Source of the DNA: Achatina immaculata
Lineage: Eukaryota > Mollusca > Gastropoda > Stylommatophora > Achatinidae
Length of the DNA stretch: 64,000 nucleotides
Reading direction: 5' to 3'
Assembly (NCBI GenBank): GCA_009760885.1
Contig: CM019693.1
Location: forward strand, 2,546,300 to 2,610,299
In this document: piece after piece, positions 49,186 to 50,907 of the stretch
How positions within the stretch are numbered: position 1 is the first letter of the stretch
Layout: each line of letters starts with the position of its first letter
Translations under genes and position numbers: made by a program
The notes under the pieces: generated by a model
The model's database searches: none
Told to the model about the DNA's origin: nothing
What the model saw: the letters and a program-made list of their open reading frames with translations, nothing else

Positions 49186-50543
49186 ATATTACAAGAACTT
49201 AATATTGAAGAAGCCTGGCTAGTAAAGAGAATTAAACAAATAAAACTTAAATATTTTGGACACATTAAACGTCATGATGATCTAGAGAAGACCATCTTGA
49301 AAGAATACATAATGGGAAAAAGAAAGAGAGGAAGACCAAGGCGAAGATGGCTGCAAGAGATGGCTGATGATCTGCAAATGGATGCATCAGCAGCAGACCA
49401 TCTTGCTCACAACCGAGAGGCCTATAGACGTGCTGTTAAGGAGGCAAAGTTCCGCAAGGGACATGCAAATGAATGAATGAACATCAGTGGTTGTCAAAGT
49501 GCTATCAGTGGGAAGATCCAGACAGACTCAGAACCGATTAAGCGAAAAATGTTTTGGATTCCAGTATGCTAGACATGTAAGGCTGGAAGACATGGAGCCG
49601 GCAGTTGCATAAGGTCTGGGAACCACTGTTGCTCATGAATAAGGGCATCAGGGATGCTAAACACTCTATGGTGCAGGCACAGGGCTTCGCAGCGTATGAA
49701 AAAGGGCCTAGATTTTGTCAAACACTACATACAATACGACTCGCCAAGTAGGCCTTGTACGTATCAGCTGTGTTGGGGGGAAAATCGGTCAGGAAGAGAA
49801 ATAATCTTGCACGCAACGTCAGCGTGCGTTTTTGTCTTACTAGCGCTGCGCTATAGCAGGCCAAGCTGTCTGAGCATGTGTTCTGAACGTGTAGAGAAAT
49901 CAACCGATATCTCACCAAGCAAACAATACGAACAAAGATGAGGGAGAGAGAGGGGGTGGAGTCTTGTAACATTTAATAATTTTAAAAAAAACTGTATTGA
50001 TGTAGTATCTATAGCATGCATATAAAATAAACAAACGAAGAACATATCGGTGGTGTGCAATTAAAAGGGGGTGTCTGGGGCATTTTAAAGAAATATTGTA
50101 CGAACATTTGCCAAATCATCACTTGGCTCGTTGACGAGGTAGACAGAATTTTTAAAATGATTCTGCTGTTGTCCTACAACTTAAATAACATCATCACCCT
50201 ACAGCTGGGCGGTTTTTTCTTGCCACATTCAAAACTCTAGCTGCATATGTCACATAGATGTGCCATTAAAAAAACAACTAATTCTCATCAATGACTTTCG
50301 TAAAACACAGGAACATGTAATTGCAGTTACTGGTTATGGACGAACGACTTTAATGCGAAGACAGGAAAAGACGATAGGAAGACAGTGACTAATTCGATGG
50401 TTTAAAAATACTCACCAGTTTCCGTCACTTGAGTAATCCTCTCTCACGGTGGCCCATTGCCTTTCCGCCAGATACGGTCCCCACTTTTTCCATCGCTTGC
50501 TCTTCACTTTGTCTTCTTTCAGCCGTCTCTGCTCAGCTGCCAT
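1537..50543 (-). CDS. YMR196W-like / GH63-type glycosidase gene: 17 exons, 3' end outside window
   Basis: Spliced minus-strand gene, coding exons 50416-50543, 35496-35664, 33584-33758, 32118-32290, 28312-28384, 27505-27654, 26058-26266, 19847-19942, 17391-17516, 14739-14855, 13181-13335, 12443-12809, 10869-10985, 9360-9518, 4930-5059, 2719-2898, 1537-1633. The sum is 2621 nt, 873 codons plus 2 nt. Every junction is GT-AG and every phase agrees with its neighbour. Landmarks in order: [131 protein letters not shown]. These are hallmarks of the fungal YMR196W / GH63 C-terminal (MGH1-like) glycosidase family. The substrate is unknown. Yeast YMR196W is 1088 aa, so roughly 200 residues may lie off the left edge. 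No signal peptide is visible, so a cytosolic location is likely (inference). Confidence 0.93.
2719..2898 (-). CDS. GH63-like gene, exon 16 (residues 782-842)
   Basis: Acceptor GTTTCAG precedes TGAACTACATG; donor GTCAGTG follows TGTCATG. Encodes [20 protein letters not shown], then [40 protein letters not shown]. Continuation of the active-site motif as [15 protein letters not shown], followed by conserved VECPTGSG and RPCHG. An acidic residue in this stretch (Glu788 in my numbering) is a candidate catalytic base by analogy with GH63; not certain. Confidence 0.95.
3059..3421 (+). mobile_element. 5'-truncated LINE 3' end, (GAT)n-tail family
   Basis: Flanked by an exact 11-bp target duplication, GATGAAAATAA, at 3048-3058 and 3422-3432. 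The 3' end reads CATAATAGCCAATGCCAGTC, then the tail (TGATGA)n. It encodes the typical LINE C-terminal stretch [12 protein letters not shown] and [17 protein letters not shown]. It is the same family as the 15.1-17.0 kb element (whose 3' end it matches closely) and the scrap at 36846. Confidence 0.85.
3577..4663. mobile_element. piggyBac-like element with TTAA ends, decayed or non-autonomous
   Basis: The 1.09-kb unit begins TTAACTCTTTGTCTATTTTGG and ends AGACAAAGAGTTAA. The terminal 14 bp are perfect inverted repeats including the TTAA, which is the target of piggyBac transposases. Inside, on the plus strand, there are only short frames of 66-68 codons around 3840-4120. The cysteine-rich stretch CRECSSRDC resembles part of the C-terminal Cys-rich domain loosely at best. 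No complete transposase is present. Confidence 0.7.
4930..5059 (-). CDS. GH63-like gene, exon 15 (residues 739-782)
   Basis: Acceptor GTTTCAG precedes TACCATGAG; donor GTAAGAAA follows CTACCAA. Encodes [20 protein letters not shown], then [23 protein letters not shown] and the first base of Met. [11 protein letters not shown] is the near-universal GH63 motif lining the active site. Phase 0 in, phase 1 out. Confidence 0.96.
5407..6645 (+). mobile_element. Repeat-built non-autonomous element, copy 1
   Basis: About 1.24 kb, matching 44938-46251 along its whole length. It starts CGCTGCTGGTGAGATTCTTC and ends near GCGAACGAAGAAGATAAAAG. Internally it holds one array of roughly 100-bp units, each with a (G)GCACCTCTG-x-CT-x-GAGG core and a TGCCTAAAC(C/T)GGCT end, then an array of 80-90-bp units with CACCTCTCACC and GTGAGAAAGTCCAA cores, then a GTGGTCC-rich palindromic segment. 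It has no long open frame. Older than copy 2: more TG/CA at former CG sites and no clear target duplication. Confidence 0.75.
7483..7745 (+). mobile_element. tRNA-derived SINE, decayed copy
   Basis: Matches the minus-strand SINE at 47445-47703: tRNA-like head (GTGTGTGACTAGTGAATTGG), then the body GGCAGCCAGGTGTAATGCTG and CAACTGGTCAAGGAAAATAT, ending near CCTTTATGGCATGAG. Box B has decayed. It lies in intron 14. Confidence 0.7.
8070..8931 (-). mobile_element. (ATAAG)n-tail LINE fragment split by an inserted element
   Basis: The 8070-8200 segment and the 8849-8900 segment together match the minus-strand LINE whose clean copies sit at 8932, 13538 and 48384. The interruption (8201-8840) is a separate plus-strand element flanked by TCTCTCAA at 8193-8200 and 8841-8848. 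The host LINE fragment is strongly diverged. Confidence 0.65.
8201..8840 (+). mobile_element. RNase H-LINE derivative carrying the 5'/ORF1-like region, nested
   Basis: About 640 bp, starting CCCTAGGAACAACTGTG and ending GTAAGAAGAAGAAG. A second copy starts at 42694. It contains short decayed reading frames (for example around 8534-8863) with a [24 protein letters not shown] basic stretch, perhaps the 3' end of a LINE ORF1. The GAA-type tail matches that of the RNase H LINE at 28951. Confidence 0.55.
8932..9310 (-). mobile_element. (ATAAG)n-tail LINE, 3' end with 91-codon C-terminal frame
   Basis: Flanked by a 14-bp duplication, ATGATAGAAAAATT, at 8918-8931 and 9311-9324. The minus strand encodes the RT-ORF C-terminus [16 protein letters not shown], then [40 protein letters not shown] and LRALCDV, ending with a ATATAAGATATAAGAT tail. 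It lies 36 bp from exon 14. Confidence 0.85.
9360..9518 (-). CDS. GH63-like gene, exon 14 (residues 686-738)
   Basis: Acceptor TCTTTTAG precedes ATTCTTCGTC; donor GTACAG follows TCAAAG. Encodes [20 protein letters not shown], then [33 protein letters not shown]. The [21 protein letters not shown] block is diagnostic for the family. Phase 0 on both sides. Confidence 0.95.
9945..10278 (-). mobile_element. 5'-truncated RTE LINE 3' end
   Basis: Matches the 3' terminal 330 bp of the RTE at 20063-24143: short (GA)n tail at 9945-9955, then the C-terminal coding end with the [19 protein letters not shown] and [20 protein letters not shown] blocks. One stop and one frame slip relative to the intact copy. 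Confidence 0.85.
10571..10625 (-). repeat. SINE-like tail fragment
   Basis: The sequence AACAAACTTTATTTTCAAAAGG followed by TTAAGGACT resembles the insert at 57579-57690 (GAATACTTTATTTTCAATGG then GTTAAGAATTG). On the minus strand both end in a (GTTC/CTTC)n-like tail, which suggests the 3' end of an unidentified short retroelement. Confidence 0.35.
10869..10985 (-). CDS. GH63-like gene, exon 13 (residues 647-685)
   Basis: Acceptor ATTCAAG precedes GTCCCGCTG; donor GTAAGT follows ACACAA. Encodes [20 protein letters not shown], then [19 protein letters not shown]. Joined to exon 12 it gives [14 protein letters not shown], the family's VG(L/M)IPLFA block, followed by the conserved PGFxKRxxWFLxNRxxLA. 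Phase 0 on both sides. Confidence 0.93.
11569..11646 (-). other. Possible 78-bp cassette exon (unconfirmed)
   Basis: Between exons 12 and 13 the minus strand holds CTGTCTCAG, then 26 open codons ([26 protein letters not shown]), then AAG before GTTAAA. Both junctions would be phase 0, matching the flanking exons, so it could be included without a frameshift. However, exons 12 and 13 already join into the contiguous family motif (VGM-VPLF), so inclusion would insert 26 residues into a conserved helix-loop. I treat it as an alternative exon or chance open stretch. Confidence 0.2.
12058..12204 (+). mobile_element. LINE 3' end, (GAAT)n-tail family
   Basis: Encodes the terminal codons [19 protein letters not shown] in one frame; the match is to WLQ(E/D)[24 protein letters not shown] C-termini of the 48.0-49.5 kb LINE, ending GCAAGGGACATGCAAATGAA then TGAATGAAC. 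A 5'-truncated insertion of about 145 bp. Confidence 0.8.
12443..12809 (-). CDS. GH63-like gene, exon 12 (residues 524-646)
   Basis: The largest exon, 367 bp. Acceptor CATTAG precedes GTGGGTAAATC; donor GTGAGT follows GTGGGAATG. Encodes [20 protein letters not shown], then [103 protein letters not shown]. Barrel core of the MGH1-like catalytic domain; [22 protein letters not shown] and LWDExDGFYYD are family hallmarks. A longer read-through frame continues into the intron for about 27 codons. Confidence 0.97.
12876..13113. mobile_element. Short piggyBac-like MITE
   Basis: Begins TTAACCCTTTCACTCC and ends GGAATGAAAGAGTTGA; the ends are imperfect inverted repeats of about 16 bp, with TTAA on the left and a one-base variant TTGA on the right. 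238 bp, non-coding, in intron 11. Confidence 0.6.
13181..13335 (-). CDS. GH63-like gene, exon 11 (residues 473-524)
   Basis: Acceptor ATGTTAG precedes ATTCCAGC; donor GTAAGTTTC follows TTTACATG. Encodes [20 protein letters not shown], then [31 protein letters not shown] plus the first two bases of Trp. [17 protein letters not shown] is strongly conserved across the family and lies in the barrel. Phase 0 in, phase 2 out. Confidence 0.95.
13538..13906 (-). mobile_element. (ATAAG)n-tail LINE, 3' end
   Basis: Nearly identical to the copies at 8932 and 48384, with the same 91-codon C-terminal frame (13570-13845) and ATAAG tail. Short duplication CATCTATT at 13530-13537 and 13907-13914. Inserted in intron 10, about 200 bp upstream of exon 11. 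Confidence 0.85.
14739..14855 (-). CDS. GH63-like gene, exon 10 (residues 434-472), candidate catalytic acid
   Basis: Acceptor TTTTTCAG precedes TATGCATGCTGG; donor GTAGTG follows GGCCAG. Encodes [20 protein letters not shown], then [19 protein letters not shown]. In GH63-type enzymes the Asp of the WDxxF(H) motif is the general acid, so Asp438 of the reconstructed protein is the candidate (family knowledge; numbering mine). The usual YAAWD reads YACWD here. Confidence 0.94.
15142..17028 (-). mobile_element. LINE with long RT frame, (GAT)n tail, 5'-truncated
   Basis: The minus strand carries reverse transcriptase in a 469-codon open frame (15334-16743): [70 protein letters not shown] and the catalytic YADD at 15916-15927. 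Two conserved positions are changed (CDDHRTISL for the usual C-x-NYRTISL and [10 protein letters not shown] for I-x-(F/Y)-x-KAFD), and 5' and 3' coding parts are in other frames. The tail is (CATGATGATGATGAT). Duplication TTTGTAAAAT at 15132-15141 and 17029-17038. The endonuclease half is absent. Confidence 0.9.
17391..17516 (-). CDS. GH63-like gene, exon 9 (residues 392-433)
   Basis: Acceptor ATCCTAG precedes GAATGGTTGC; donor GTAAGAG follows TATCCATGG. Encodes [20 protein letters not shown], then [22 protein letters not shown]. The [15 protein letters not shown] block leads directly into the catalytic acid motif in exon 10. Phase 0 on both sides. Confidence 0.95.
18064..18345 (-). mobile_element. 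Degraded LINE C-terminal fragment
   Basis: The minus strand reads [20 protein letters not shown] followed by stops and KGKRARE, the KYFGHxxR...GKRxRGRP pattern of LINE C-termini. Too decayed to assign to one of the families here. Confidence 0.45.
18530..19735 (+). mobile_element. LINE RT fragment, third family, decayed
   Basis: Broken plus-strand frames encode RT blocks: [23 protein letters not shown], then the open segment 18707-19255 with [40 protein letters not shown] and the catalytic region [10 protein letters not shown] (Tyr-Thr-Asp-Asp rather than YADD). The C-terminal [20 protein letters not shown] and [15 protein letters not shown] follow at 19501-19716. A related piece lies at 62696-62995. 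Confidence 0.8.
19847..19942 (-). CDS. GH63-like gene, exon 8 (residues 360-391)
   Basis: A 96-bp exon, easy to miss because it has no start codon and sits between two LINE insertions. Acceptor GCTTCAG precedes GTGATAGTG; donor GTTTGT follows GTCATATTG. Encodes [12 protein letters not shown], then [20 protein letters not shown]. RQAxAGLLWxKQFYxY is the signature opening the catalytic (alpha/alpha)6 barrel. Phase 0 on both sides. The target duplication of the RTE copy A insertion begins only 108 bp upstream of the exon (20051). Confidence 0.93.
20080..21891 (-). CDS. RTE reverse transcriptase and C-terminal domain, intact 603-codon frame
   Basis: Encodes the RT half of the RTE polyprotein. 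Motifs in order: [100 protein letters not shown], the catalytic FADD at 20841-20852, [20 protein letters not shown], and C-terminal [15 protein letters not shown]. It copies element RNA into DNA at an endonuclease nick. The frame is open but starts within the polyprotein, because the upstream region is disrupted by a stop and the duplication; so this copy is probably not autonomous although its RT is intact. Confidence 0.9.
   Translation of the reverse strand: MKESCRQDKRQYYDNLAETAEKAAYTNDMKTIYKITKQMSGNFNTRCESAVRRQNGQLVSGEREEIERWREHFNTLLNRTQAAQAIDIPEAKAELNINTGPITINEVKEAIKMLKSDRAPGEDEVTAGMLKAEETETPKQLCRILQQIWDLEKAPEEWKTGLIVKLPKKGDLRDCGNWRGITLLPLTSKVFCRIIINRIVPTLEEKLRKEQAGFRKGRSCIDHIFVLRQILEQANEWHSTTYALFIDFEKAFDSVKRDALWKILRWHGLPHKIVNVIKALYEGFQCKVICGEHTSSSFRVQTGVKQGCVLSPTLFILAVDWLMKEATSDKRRGLQWTLDTVLEDLDFADDICLLSSSHKDMQDKINKLTQNANNIGLKINVGKTKLMKQNVNNRNVLRVDNKLVEEVSEFVYLGSRVVENGDSTEDINSRLTRANQAFAMLQNIWKSNKLSINMKIRIFKSNVLSVLLYGSECWKITKTIENKLNSFQTKCLRRIKKIFWPNTIRNNILLAEMQMKPLTTIIEERRWRWLGHVLRMTDNSLPKIALRWTPQGSRSKGRPKETWRRTTERMLSNRGLTWARAEKKAKDRHLWKTLAEAPCALGT
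22007..23780. repeat. Direct tandem duplication of about 0.89 kb inside RTE copy A
   Basis: Segment 22010-22894 (about 885 bp) repeats as 22899-23775 with almost perfect identity; the only difference I saw is an 8-bp deletion (TGTGTTCT missing near 23093). Junction and both ends share CTAGAC/CTAGCT-type microhomology. It duplicates most of the endonuclease and the first part of the linker, so the polyprotein is broken there. Confidence 0.9.
23367..23942 (-). pseudogene. RTE AP-endonuclease segment, truncated by a TGA
   Basis: Open for 191 codons: [59 protein letters not shown], and [19 protein letters not shown]. The WNVRTL, QEARW, YAPT and GDFNAKVG motifs are those of APE-like endonucleases of RTE retrotransposons. 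The frame stops at GREGI-TGA where copy B reads GGA ([14 protein letters not shown]), a single-base nonsense change. Confidence 0.9.
24784..25440. repeat. 66-bp satellite, ten units
   Basis: Units start with ATGTGGTGAAGATCTAGC at 24841, 24895, 24961, 25027, 25093, 25159, 25224, 25290, 25356 and 25422. Most spacings are exactly 66 bp; one unit is 54 bp and one is 65. Each unit contains an EcoRI-like GAATTC. Since 66 is a multiple of three, both strands stay open (22-residue periodic frames), which is not evidence of coding. The last unit runs straight into the body of a SINE-like element. Confidence 0.95.
25422..25735 (+). mobile_element. SINE-like element, body
   Basis: Follows the satellite: GGAGAAGATGTTGAGGCACA, then CTGGGTCATGGCAGCC, TTTTTTCAGTCCTCGAATGC, CCACCACCATGGAAAATATGG, CCAGGCCAGGTCTGTTACAG, and AGTCGCTGACTGCCAAATCG. 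A second copy of this body is at 40560-40806, with its head at 39504-39603. No tRNA A/B boxes were recognised, so the class is open. Confidence 0.6.
26058..26266 (-). CDS. GH63-like gene, exon 7 (residues 290-359)
   Basis: Acceptor CATAG precedes GTGAAGATTTTG; donor GTAATG follows TATGATGAG. Encodes [20 protein letters not shown], then [49 protein letters not shown]. VNPExVGTK and ADEFY are conserved; this finishes the N-terminal domain and the linker toward the catalytic barrel. Phase 1 in, phase 0 out. Confidence 0.94.
26324..26367. repeat. (TA)n microsatellite
   Basis: About 20 uninterrupted AT dinucleotides, followed 35 bp later by a (GT)n run at 26403-26440. In intron 6 close to exon 7. 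Confidence 0.95.
26562..27035 (+). pseudogene. Mariner/GVQW3-like transposase N-domain remnant
   Basis: The conceptual plus-strand reading, with stops and frameshifts, gives [61 protein letters not shown], then [16 protein letters not shown] and [12 protein letters not shown]. These follow the order of mariner-type (GVQW3-like) proteins, so it is an old decayed copy. The DNA-binding half is nearly complete; most of the catalytic region has been deleted between about 26890 and 26930. Confidence 0.75.
27118..27255 (+). mobile_element. SINE family 2, 5'-truncated copy
   Basis: Carries GTGTCAGGAGTTTAAAGGGC, then CGAAACACTTGTCTGAGGGG, a G-run, CTGATGATCTGAAGGAGTTG, and GTAGAGAGTTTCCTGCATAC. It matches the 38325-38460 portion of the minus-strand SINE, lacking the tRNA head. 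Confidence 0.8.
27505..27654 (-). CDS. GH63-like gene, exon 6 (residues 240-290)
   Basis: Acceptor CTTCACAG at 27655 precedes GCAGTTTTG; donor GTAAGTTG follows CTCTTTG. Encodes [20 protein letters not shown], then [38 protein letters not shown] is a family signature. The reading frame stays open upstream of this acceptor toward 27781, but using the upstream AGs breaks phase with exon 5, so the internal acceptor was chosen. Confidence 0.93.
28150..28307 (+). mobile_element. Penelope-like element 3'-end fragment
   Basis: ATTCATGTGAATCTATACTTTATCTC here (28190-28215) also occurs as the last bases of the window (63975-64000) downstream of a GIY-YIG gene. It continues to TTAAGGCTCATGCCGAAACG then TCACAAC; the GCCGAAACGTC motif is common near Penelope-like element ends. 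It ends about 5 bp from the donor of exon 5. Confidence 0.55.
28312..28384 (-). CDS. GH63-like gene, exon 5 (residues 216-240)
   Basis: A 73-bp exon. Acceptor ATATCAG precedes GCTTATCTGG; donor GTAAGAG follows ACGTTGG. Encodes [20 protein letters not shown], then HQTLG. Too short for a standalone gene call, but phase and motif (hEAEHxxLG) fit between exons 4 and 6. The donor abuts a Penelope-like 3'-end fragment that lies immediately downstream in the intron. Confidence 0.88.
28951..29529 (-). mobile_element. RNase H-bearing LINE, 3' end, (GAA)n tail
   Basis: Flanked by an exact 10-bp duplication, CCTCAAAGAT, at 28941-28950 and 29530-29539. The minus strand encodes [18 protein letters not shown], then [20 protein letters not shown] with the RNase H catalytic signature (IPSHxGIxGNExAD), [26 protein letters not shown], and a [17 protein letters not shown] zinc-knuckle-like tail. 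It ends GCGAACGAAGAAGAAGAAG. The frame is open over the whole element. RNase H domains occur in I/Jockey-superfamily-like LINEs. Confidence 0.92.
29600..32117. other. Intron 4, left part: no gene recognised
   Basis: Apart from a (TA)n run at 30141-30168, I see only AT-rich unique sequence. A 30.2-31.2 kb stretch is enriched in GACAGA and AGATAG motifs, an old degenerate simple-sequence expansion. Confidence 0.6.
32118..32290 (-). CDS. GH63-like gene, exon 4 (residues 158-215)
   Basis: Acceptor GACAG precedes GTGTATTTGATG; donor GTAAGAG follows AATTGTGAT. Encodes [20 protein letters not shown], then [37 protein letters not shown]. The NRG-x(3-5)[15 protein letters not shown] block is conserved in the N-terminal sandwich domain of the family. 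Phase 1 in, phase 0 out. Confidence 0.94.
32839..33054 (-). mobile_element. (ATAAG)n-tail LINE, 5'-truncated
   Basis: 216 bp matching the 3' terminal part of the 91-codon frame: [20 protein letters not shown], then [20 protein letters not shown] and LYDV, with TAAGATAAAATAC at the tail. Short duplication TTGTATTT at 32831-32838 and 33055-33062. In intron 3. Confidence 0.75.
33584..33758 (-). CDS. GH63-like gene, exon 3 (residues 100-158)
   Basis: Acceptor CTAG precedes GGTAACCATGG; donor GTTGGG follows GATACAG. Encodes [20 protein letters not shown], then [38 protein letters not shown], completing the family motif [15 protein letters not shown] across the exon 2/3 junction. Phase 0 in, phase 1 out. 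Confidence 0.95.
34060..34640 (-). pseudogene. RTE-like reverse transcriptase fragment
   Basis: The minus-strand frame reads [66 protein letters not shown], and then in another frame LEDLDSADD where an (F/Y)ADD box is expected. RT motifs 3-5 of an RTE-like LINE, but the catalytic box is mutated (SADD). Confidence 0.75.
34655..35060 (+). pseudogene. LINE C-terminal fragment
   Basis: Broken plus-strand frames: [41 protein letters not shown], then QRKTKKQDT, and a terminus near GATTGGCATGGACCAGAGAG. It is closely related to 58922-59150, which has the same GHVLRR-x-KLE-like end and GATTGGCATG terminus. Confidence 0.65.
35496..35664 (-). CDS. GH63-like gene, exon 2 (residues 43-99)
   Basis: Acceptor TTTCAG precedes CTGGGAGTAC and donor GTTTGT follows GGAAATGAG. 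Encodes [20 protein letters not shown], then [36 protein letters not shown]. This N-terminal beta-sandwich segment is the most conserved block of the YMR196W-like family and by itself identifies the gene. It ends in phase 0. Intron 1 between exons 1 and 2 is about 14.8 kb. Confidence 0.95.
35706..36240 (-). pseudogene. Diverged RTE-type LINE 3' end
   Basis: Starts with a (CT)n run at 35706-35722, then TTCAATGCCCAAGACATATGG and further sequence aligning, at low identity, to the RTE copy A 3' end (GAACCTTAAGTGCCCAGGGC then ACATGGGGCTTCC). The reading frame is destroyed. Lies just upstream of exon 2. Confidence 0.6.
36846..36892 (+). mobile_element. Very short LINE 3' scrap, (GAT)n tail
   Basis: GAAGCATAATAGCCAAAGCC, AGGCGACACGGCGC, then (ATGATG)n: the last ~47 bp of the family at 3059 and 15142. 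I did not find a clear target duplication. Confidence 0.7.
37020..37508. repeat. Compound microsatellites
   Basis: 37020-37135 has GC-alternating (GCGC), (TA)n and diverged GTGTATACAGTATATGT repeats. 37330-37415 is an uninterrupted (TATC)n of about 21 units, then (CATAC)n with about seven units at 37419-37455, and (CT)n of about 15 units at 37476-37508. Located in intron 1. Confidence 0.95.
38325..38590 (-). mobile_element. tRNA-derived SINE family 2
   Basis: On the minus strand the head reads CCTCCGTAGCTAAATCGCTA (A box-like), ACGCACTTCAAAAGTGTAGTG, and GGTTCAATCCC (B box at 38515-38525), then a body with CTTAGAGTGTCAGGAGTTTA, a poly-G run of 13-15 at 38393-38407 and GTAGAGAGTTTCCTGC. The inverted copy is at 27118. 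Confidence 0.8.
39055..39380 (+). pseudogene. LINE C-terminal fragment, other family
   Basis: The plus strand reads [37 protein letters not shown], and [15 protein letters not shown], with intervening stops. The (K)CFGHV and RGRGRPRR motifs are typical of LINE C-termini. Not matched elsewhere here. Confidence 0.55.
39422..39503. repeat. Near-perfect 82-bp palindrome (fold-back)
   Basis: Two 40-bp arms (39422-39461 and 39464-39503) are inverted copies with one mismatch (G at 39451 against C-partner A), separated by AA. Arms begin CTGACATAGTAACACGGAAA. It directly abuts the head of the SINE-like element at 39504. Confidence 0.97.
39504..40850 (+). mobile_element. SINE-like element interrupted by a LINE
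   Basis: Head 39504-39603 (TCTTCTTCTTCGC, GAAATAGTGTTCTCTGCAGC, GGTGAAGATGACGAGGCACA) and body 40560-40806 (GCGCCTGTTTTTTCAGTCCC, CCACCACCACGGGGACTGG, TCGCCGATTGCCAAGTCG). It then enters an (AAT)n tail at about 40809-40840. It is the same family as the satellite-fused element at 25422. Confidence 0.7.
39604..40559 (-). mobile_element. LINE, (ACTG)n-tail family, nested in SINE-like element
   Basis: 13-bp duplication GTTGGAAGTGGGT at 39591-39603 and 40560-40572. On the minus strand: [21 protein letters not shown] (40330-40400 region), [17 protein letters not shown], then [24 protein letters not shown] and [14 protein letters not shown] ends. The tail is CAAATGACTG. The RT frame is broken several times. 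956 bp, 5'-truncated inside RT. Confidence 0.88.
40995..41069 (+). mobile_element. 75-bp LINE insertion with target duplication
   Basis: GAGAGGCCTACAGAAGATAT through GGACGCGCAAATGATTGACT(GACT)n, the last 75 bp of the family nested at 39604, flanked by TGGACTGCA at 40986-40994 and 41070-41078. Confidence 0.8.
41080..42480. other. Intron 1, middle: nothing recognised
   Basis: About 1.4 kb of unique-looking sequence with a G-rich run (GGGTGGGGGGGGGGGTGG near 42047). No open frame, boxes or repeats that I can name. Confidence 0.6.
42482..43922 (-). mobile_element. (ATAAG)n-tail LINE, old copy split by nested element
   Basis: Left part 42482-42693 and right part 43528-43922. Together they read, on the minus strand, the LINE's RT-ORF C-terminus: the 43620-43900 part corresponds to 52500-52880 (GTYVEEVNQFAYLGSYIA-like region) and the 42490-42690 part to the terminal frame. 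Interrupted by an element with TSD GGTTTGCT. Confidence 0.7.
42694..43527 (+). mobile_element. Internally deleted RNase H-LINE derivative, nested
   Basis: Flanked by GGTTTGCT at 42686-42693 and 43528-43535. 42694-43270 matches 8201-8830 (CCCTGGGAACAACTGTGTTA onward), and 43310-43527 matches the 3' end of the RNase H LINE at 28951 (CAAACTGTGGAACATATCCT, ACTGCAGATATAGACAGACA, then GCGAAGGAAGAAGAAGAAG). So 5' and 3' ends of one LINE are joined, with its endonuclease/RT deleted. Confidence 0.75.
44020..44116. repeat. (GT)n / (GC-GT) / (GA)n microsatellite
   Basis: GTGT run at 44022-44040, alternating GCGT from 44041 to 44068, GT run to 44088, then (GA)n at 44097-44116. Potential Z-DNA-forming purine-pyrimidine alternation of about 65 bp. 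Confidence 0.95.
44582..46365. repeat. 39-bp satellite, interrupted by a 1.3-kb element
   Basis: Units of 39 bp (GTTGAGTAGGAAGCTGATCG then TTAGTCAATCGCATATGGC) run about nine times over 44582-44937. They resume at 46252 for about three degenerate units to 46365. Because 39 is divisible by three, both strands show 13-residue periodic frames without coding meaning. CG to TG variation between units (CACGTGGC and CATATGGT) is seen. Confidence 0.93.
44938..46251 (+). mobile_element. Repeat-built non-autonomous element, copy 2, with target duplication
   Basis: Exact 13-bp duplication GTTAGTCAATCGC at 44925-44937 and 46252-46264, within the satellite. 1314 bp. Head CGCTGTTGGCGAGATTTTCA with CCGTGCGTGGAGCAGTGCTC; then four roughly 100-bp units (GGCACCTCTG...GAGGTCGGCCACG...CCTAAACCGGC...CCAGGGGTG); then four 80-90-bp units (CCACCTCTCACCCGGCGGGG...GGTTTTCCGGTGAGAAAGTC); then a GTGGTCC/GGACCAC segment (about 46105-46185); then the tail GAACGAAGAAGAAGAAGAAG. 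No ORF over 100 codons. CpG-rich and therefore young or unmethylated relative to copy 1. Confidence 0.88.
46366..47440. other. Intron 1: no feature recognised
   Basis: About 1.1 kb of unique AT-rich DNA with one short G-run (46818-46830). One weak repeat: AGAACCAAGTTCCGTTATCT (47157) and AGAATCAAGTGCCGTTATAA (47198). Confidence 0.6.
47445..47703 (-). mobile_element. tRNA-derived SINE, well preserved
   Basis: Minus strand head GTGTCTGAGAGGCGAAGTGG then TTAG (A box, 47673-47688), then GGGGGGTTCGAATCCGGCC (B box GGTTCGAATCC, 47633-47643), body ACTTCTTCTGGAGTTGGGG, GGCAGCCAGGCGTGATACTG, and ATGCCTCTAAGGCATGACAA-like end at 47450. RNA polymerase III promoter boxes intact, so this copy might have been transcribed. 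Confidence 0.88.
48384..48761 (-). mobile_element. (ATAAG)n-tail LINE, nested inside another LINE, 14-bp TSD
   Basis: Target duplication TAACAGTCTATCAT at 48370-48383 and 48762-48775. Within it the 91-codon C-terminal frame (48421-48696) is intact and almost identical to the copies at 8962 and 13570. The host LINE reads straight through once the 378 bp plus one TSD copy are removed. Confidence 0.95.
49136..49184. repeat. (TA)n microsatellite inside LINE
   Basis: About 24 AT dinucleotides, replacing coding sequence between FECK and SILQELN of the LINE's C-terminus. Confidence 0.95.
50416..50543 (-). CDS. GH63-like gene, exon 1 (start codon, residues 1-43)
   Basis: Starts with ATG at 50541-50543 and encodes [16 protein letters not shown], then [26 protein letters not shown], ending in the first two bases of a Cys codon before a GTGAG donor at 50415. 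An in-frame TAG lies seven codons upstream (50562-50564), which supports this start. The N-terminus is basic and hydrophilic, with no signal peptide. The RWGPYLSERQWGTVREDYS-type opening is characteristic of the family. The 5' UTR and promoter must lie to the right; I saw no clear TATA box or initiator. Confidence 0.93.
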
Positions 50544-50907
50544 CTGAACTGTGCTCTGACACTACAGACGTCCACGTATTATGCTAGAATATACCAGCAC
50601 AGTTTTTGTAGCCACACACGGGGGTTCCCAGTCTGTGGAAAAAAGGGGCACATATATTGCATTGTGAACGGCAGTTCTGTGTAACACGAAACAACTTTCG
50701 AATACAAATGCTACGCTTTCATATCCCAAGATTTATGGGTTTTTTTCATGAGAAATGTTTTTCCCTCTCGCTAATAGAGTCTGATCATTATTAGTGGAGA
50801 AGAAAGATCAGTAGAACAAAACAAAACAGAATGAACCGAAACAAAAACAACGTTTCTACGTACATTCCTAATCTATACAGGGCACCTTGATTTGATGTTC
50901 TATAACA

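Larger units (their letters stand above)
48010..49480 (+). mobile_element. LINE with RT fragments, (GAAT)n tail, with a nested LINE
   Basis: Broken plus-strand frame: [20 protein letters not shown] (48060), [14 protein letters not shown], then [20 protein letters not shown] (48300), interrupted by a 378-bp insertion, then [19 protein letters not shown], [20 protein letters not shown] (48873) and QAGFRQGR. It then jumps (internal deletion) to [20 protein letters not shown], a (TA)n run, and [60 protein letters not shown]. The last frame (49105-49476) is open. Non-functional. Confidence 0.85.
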
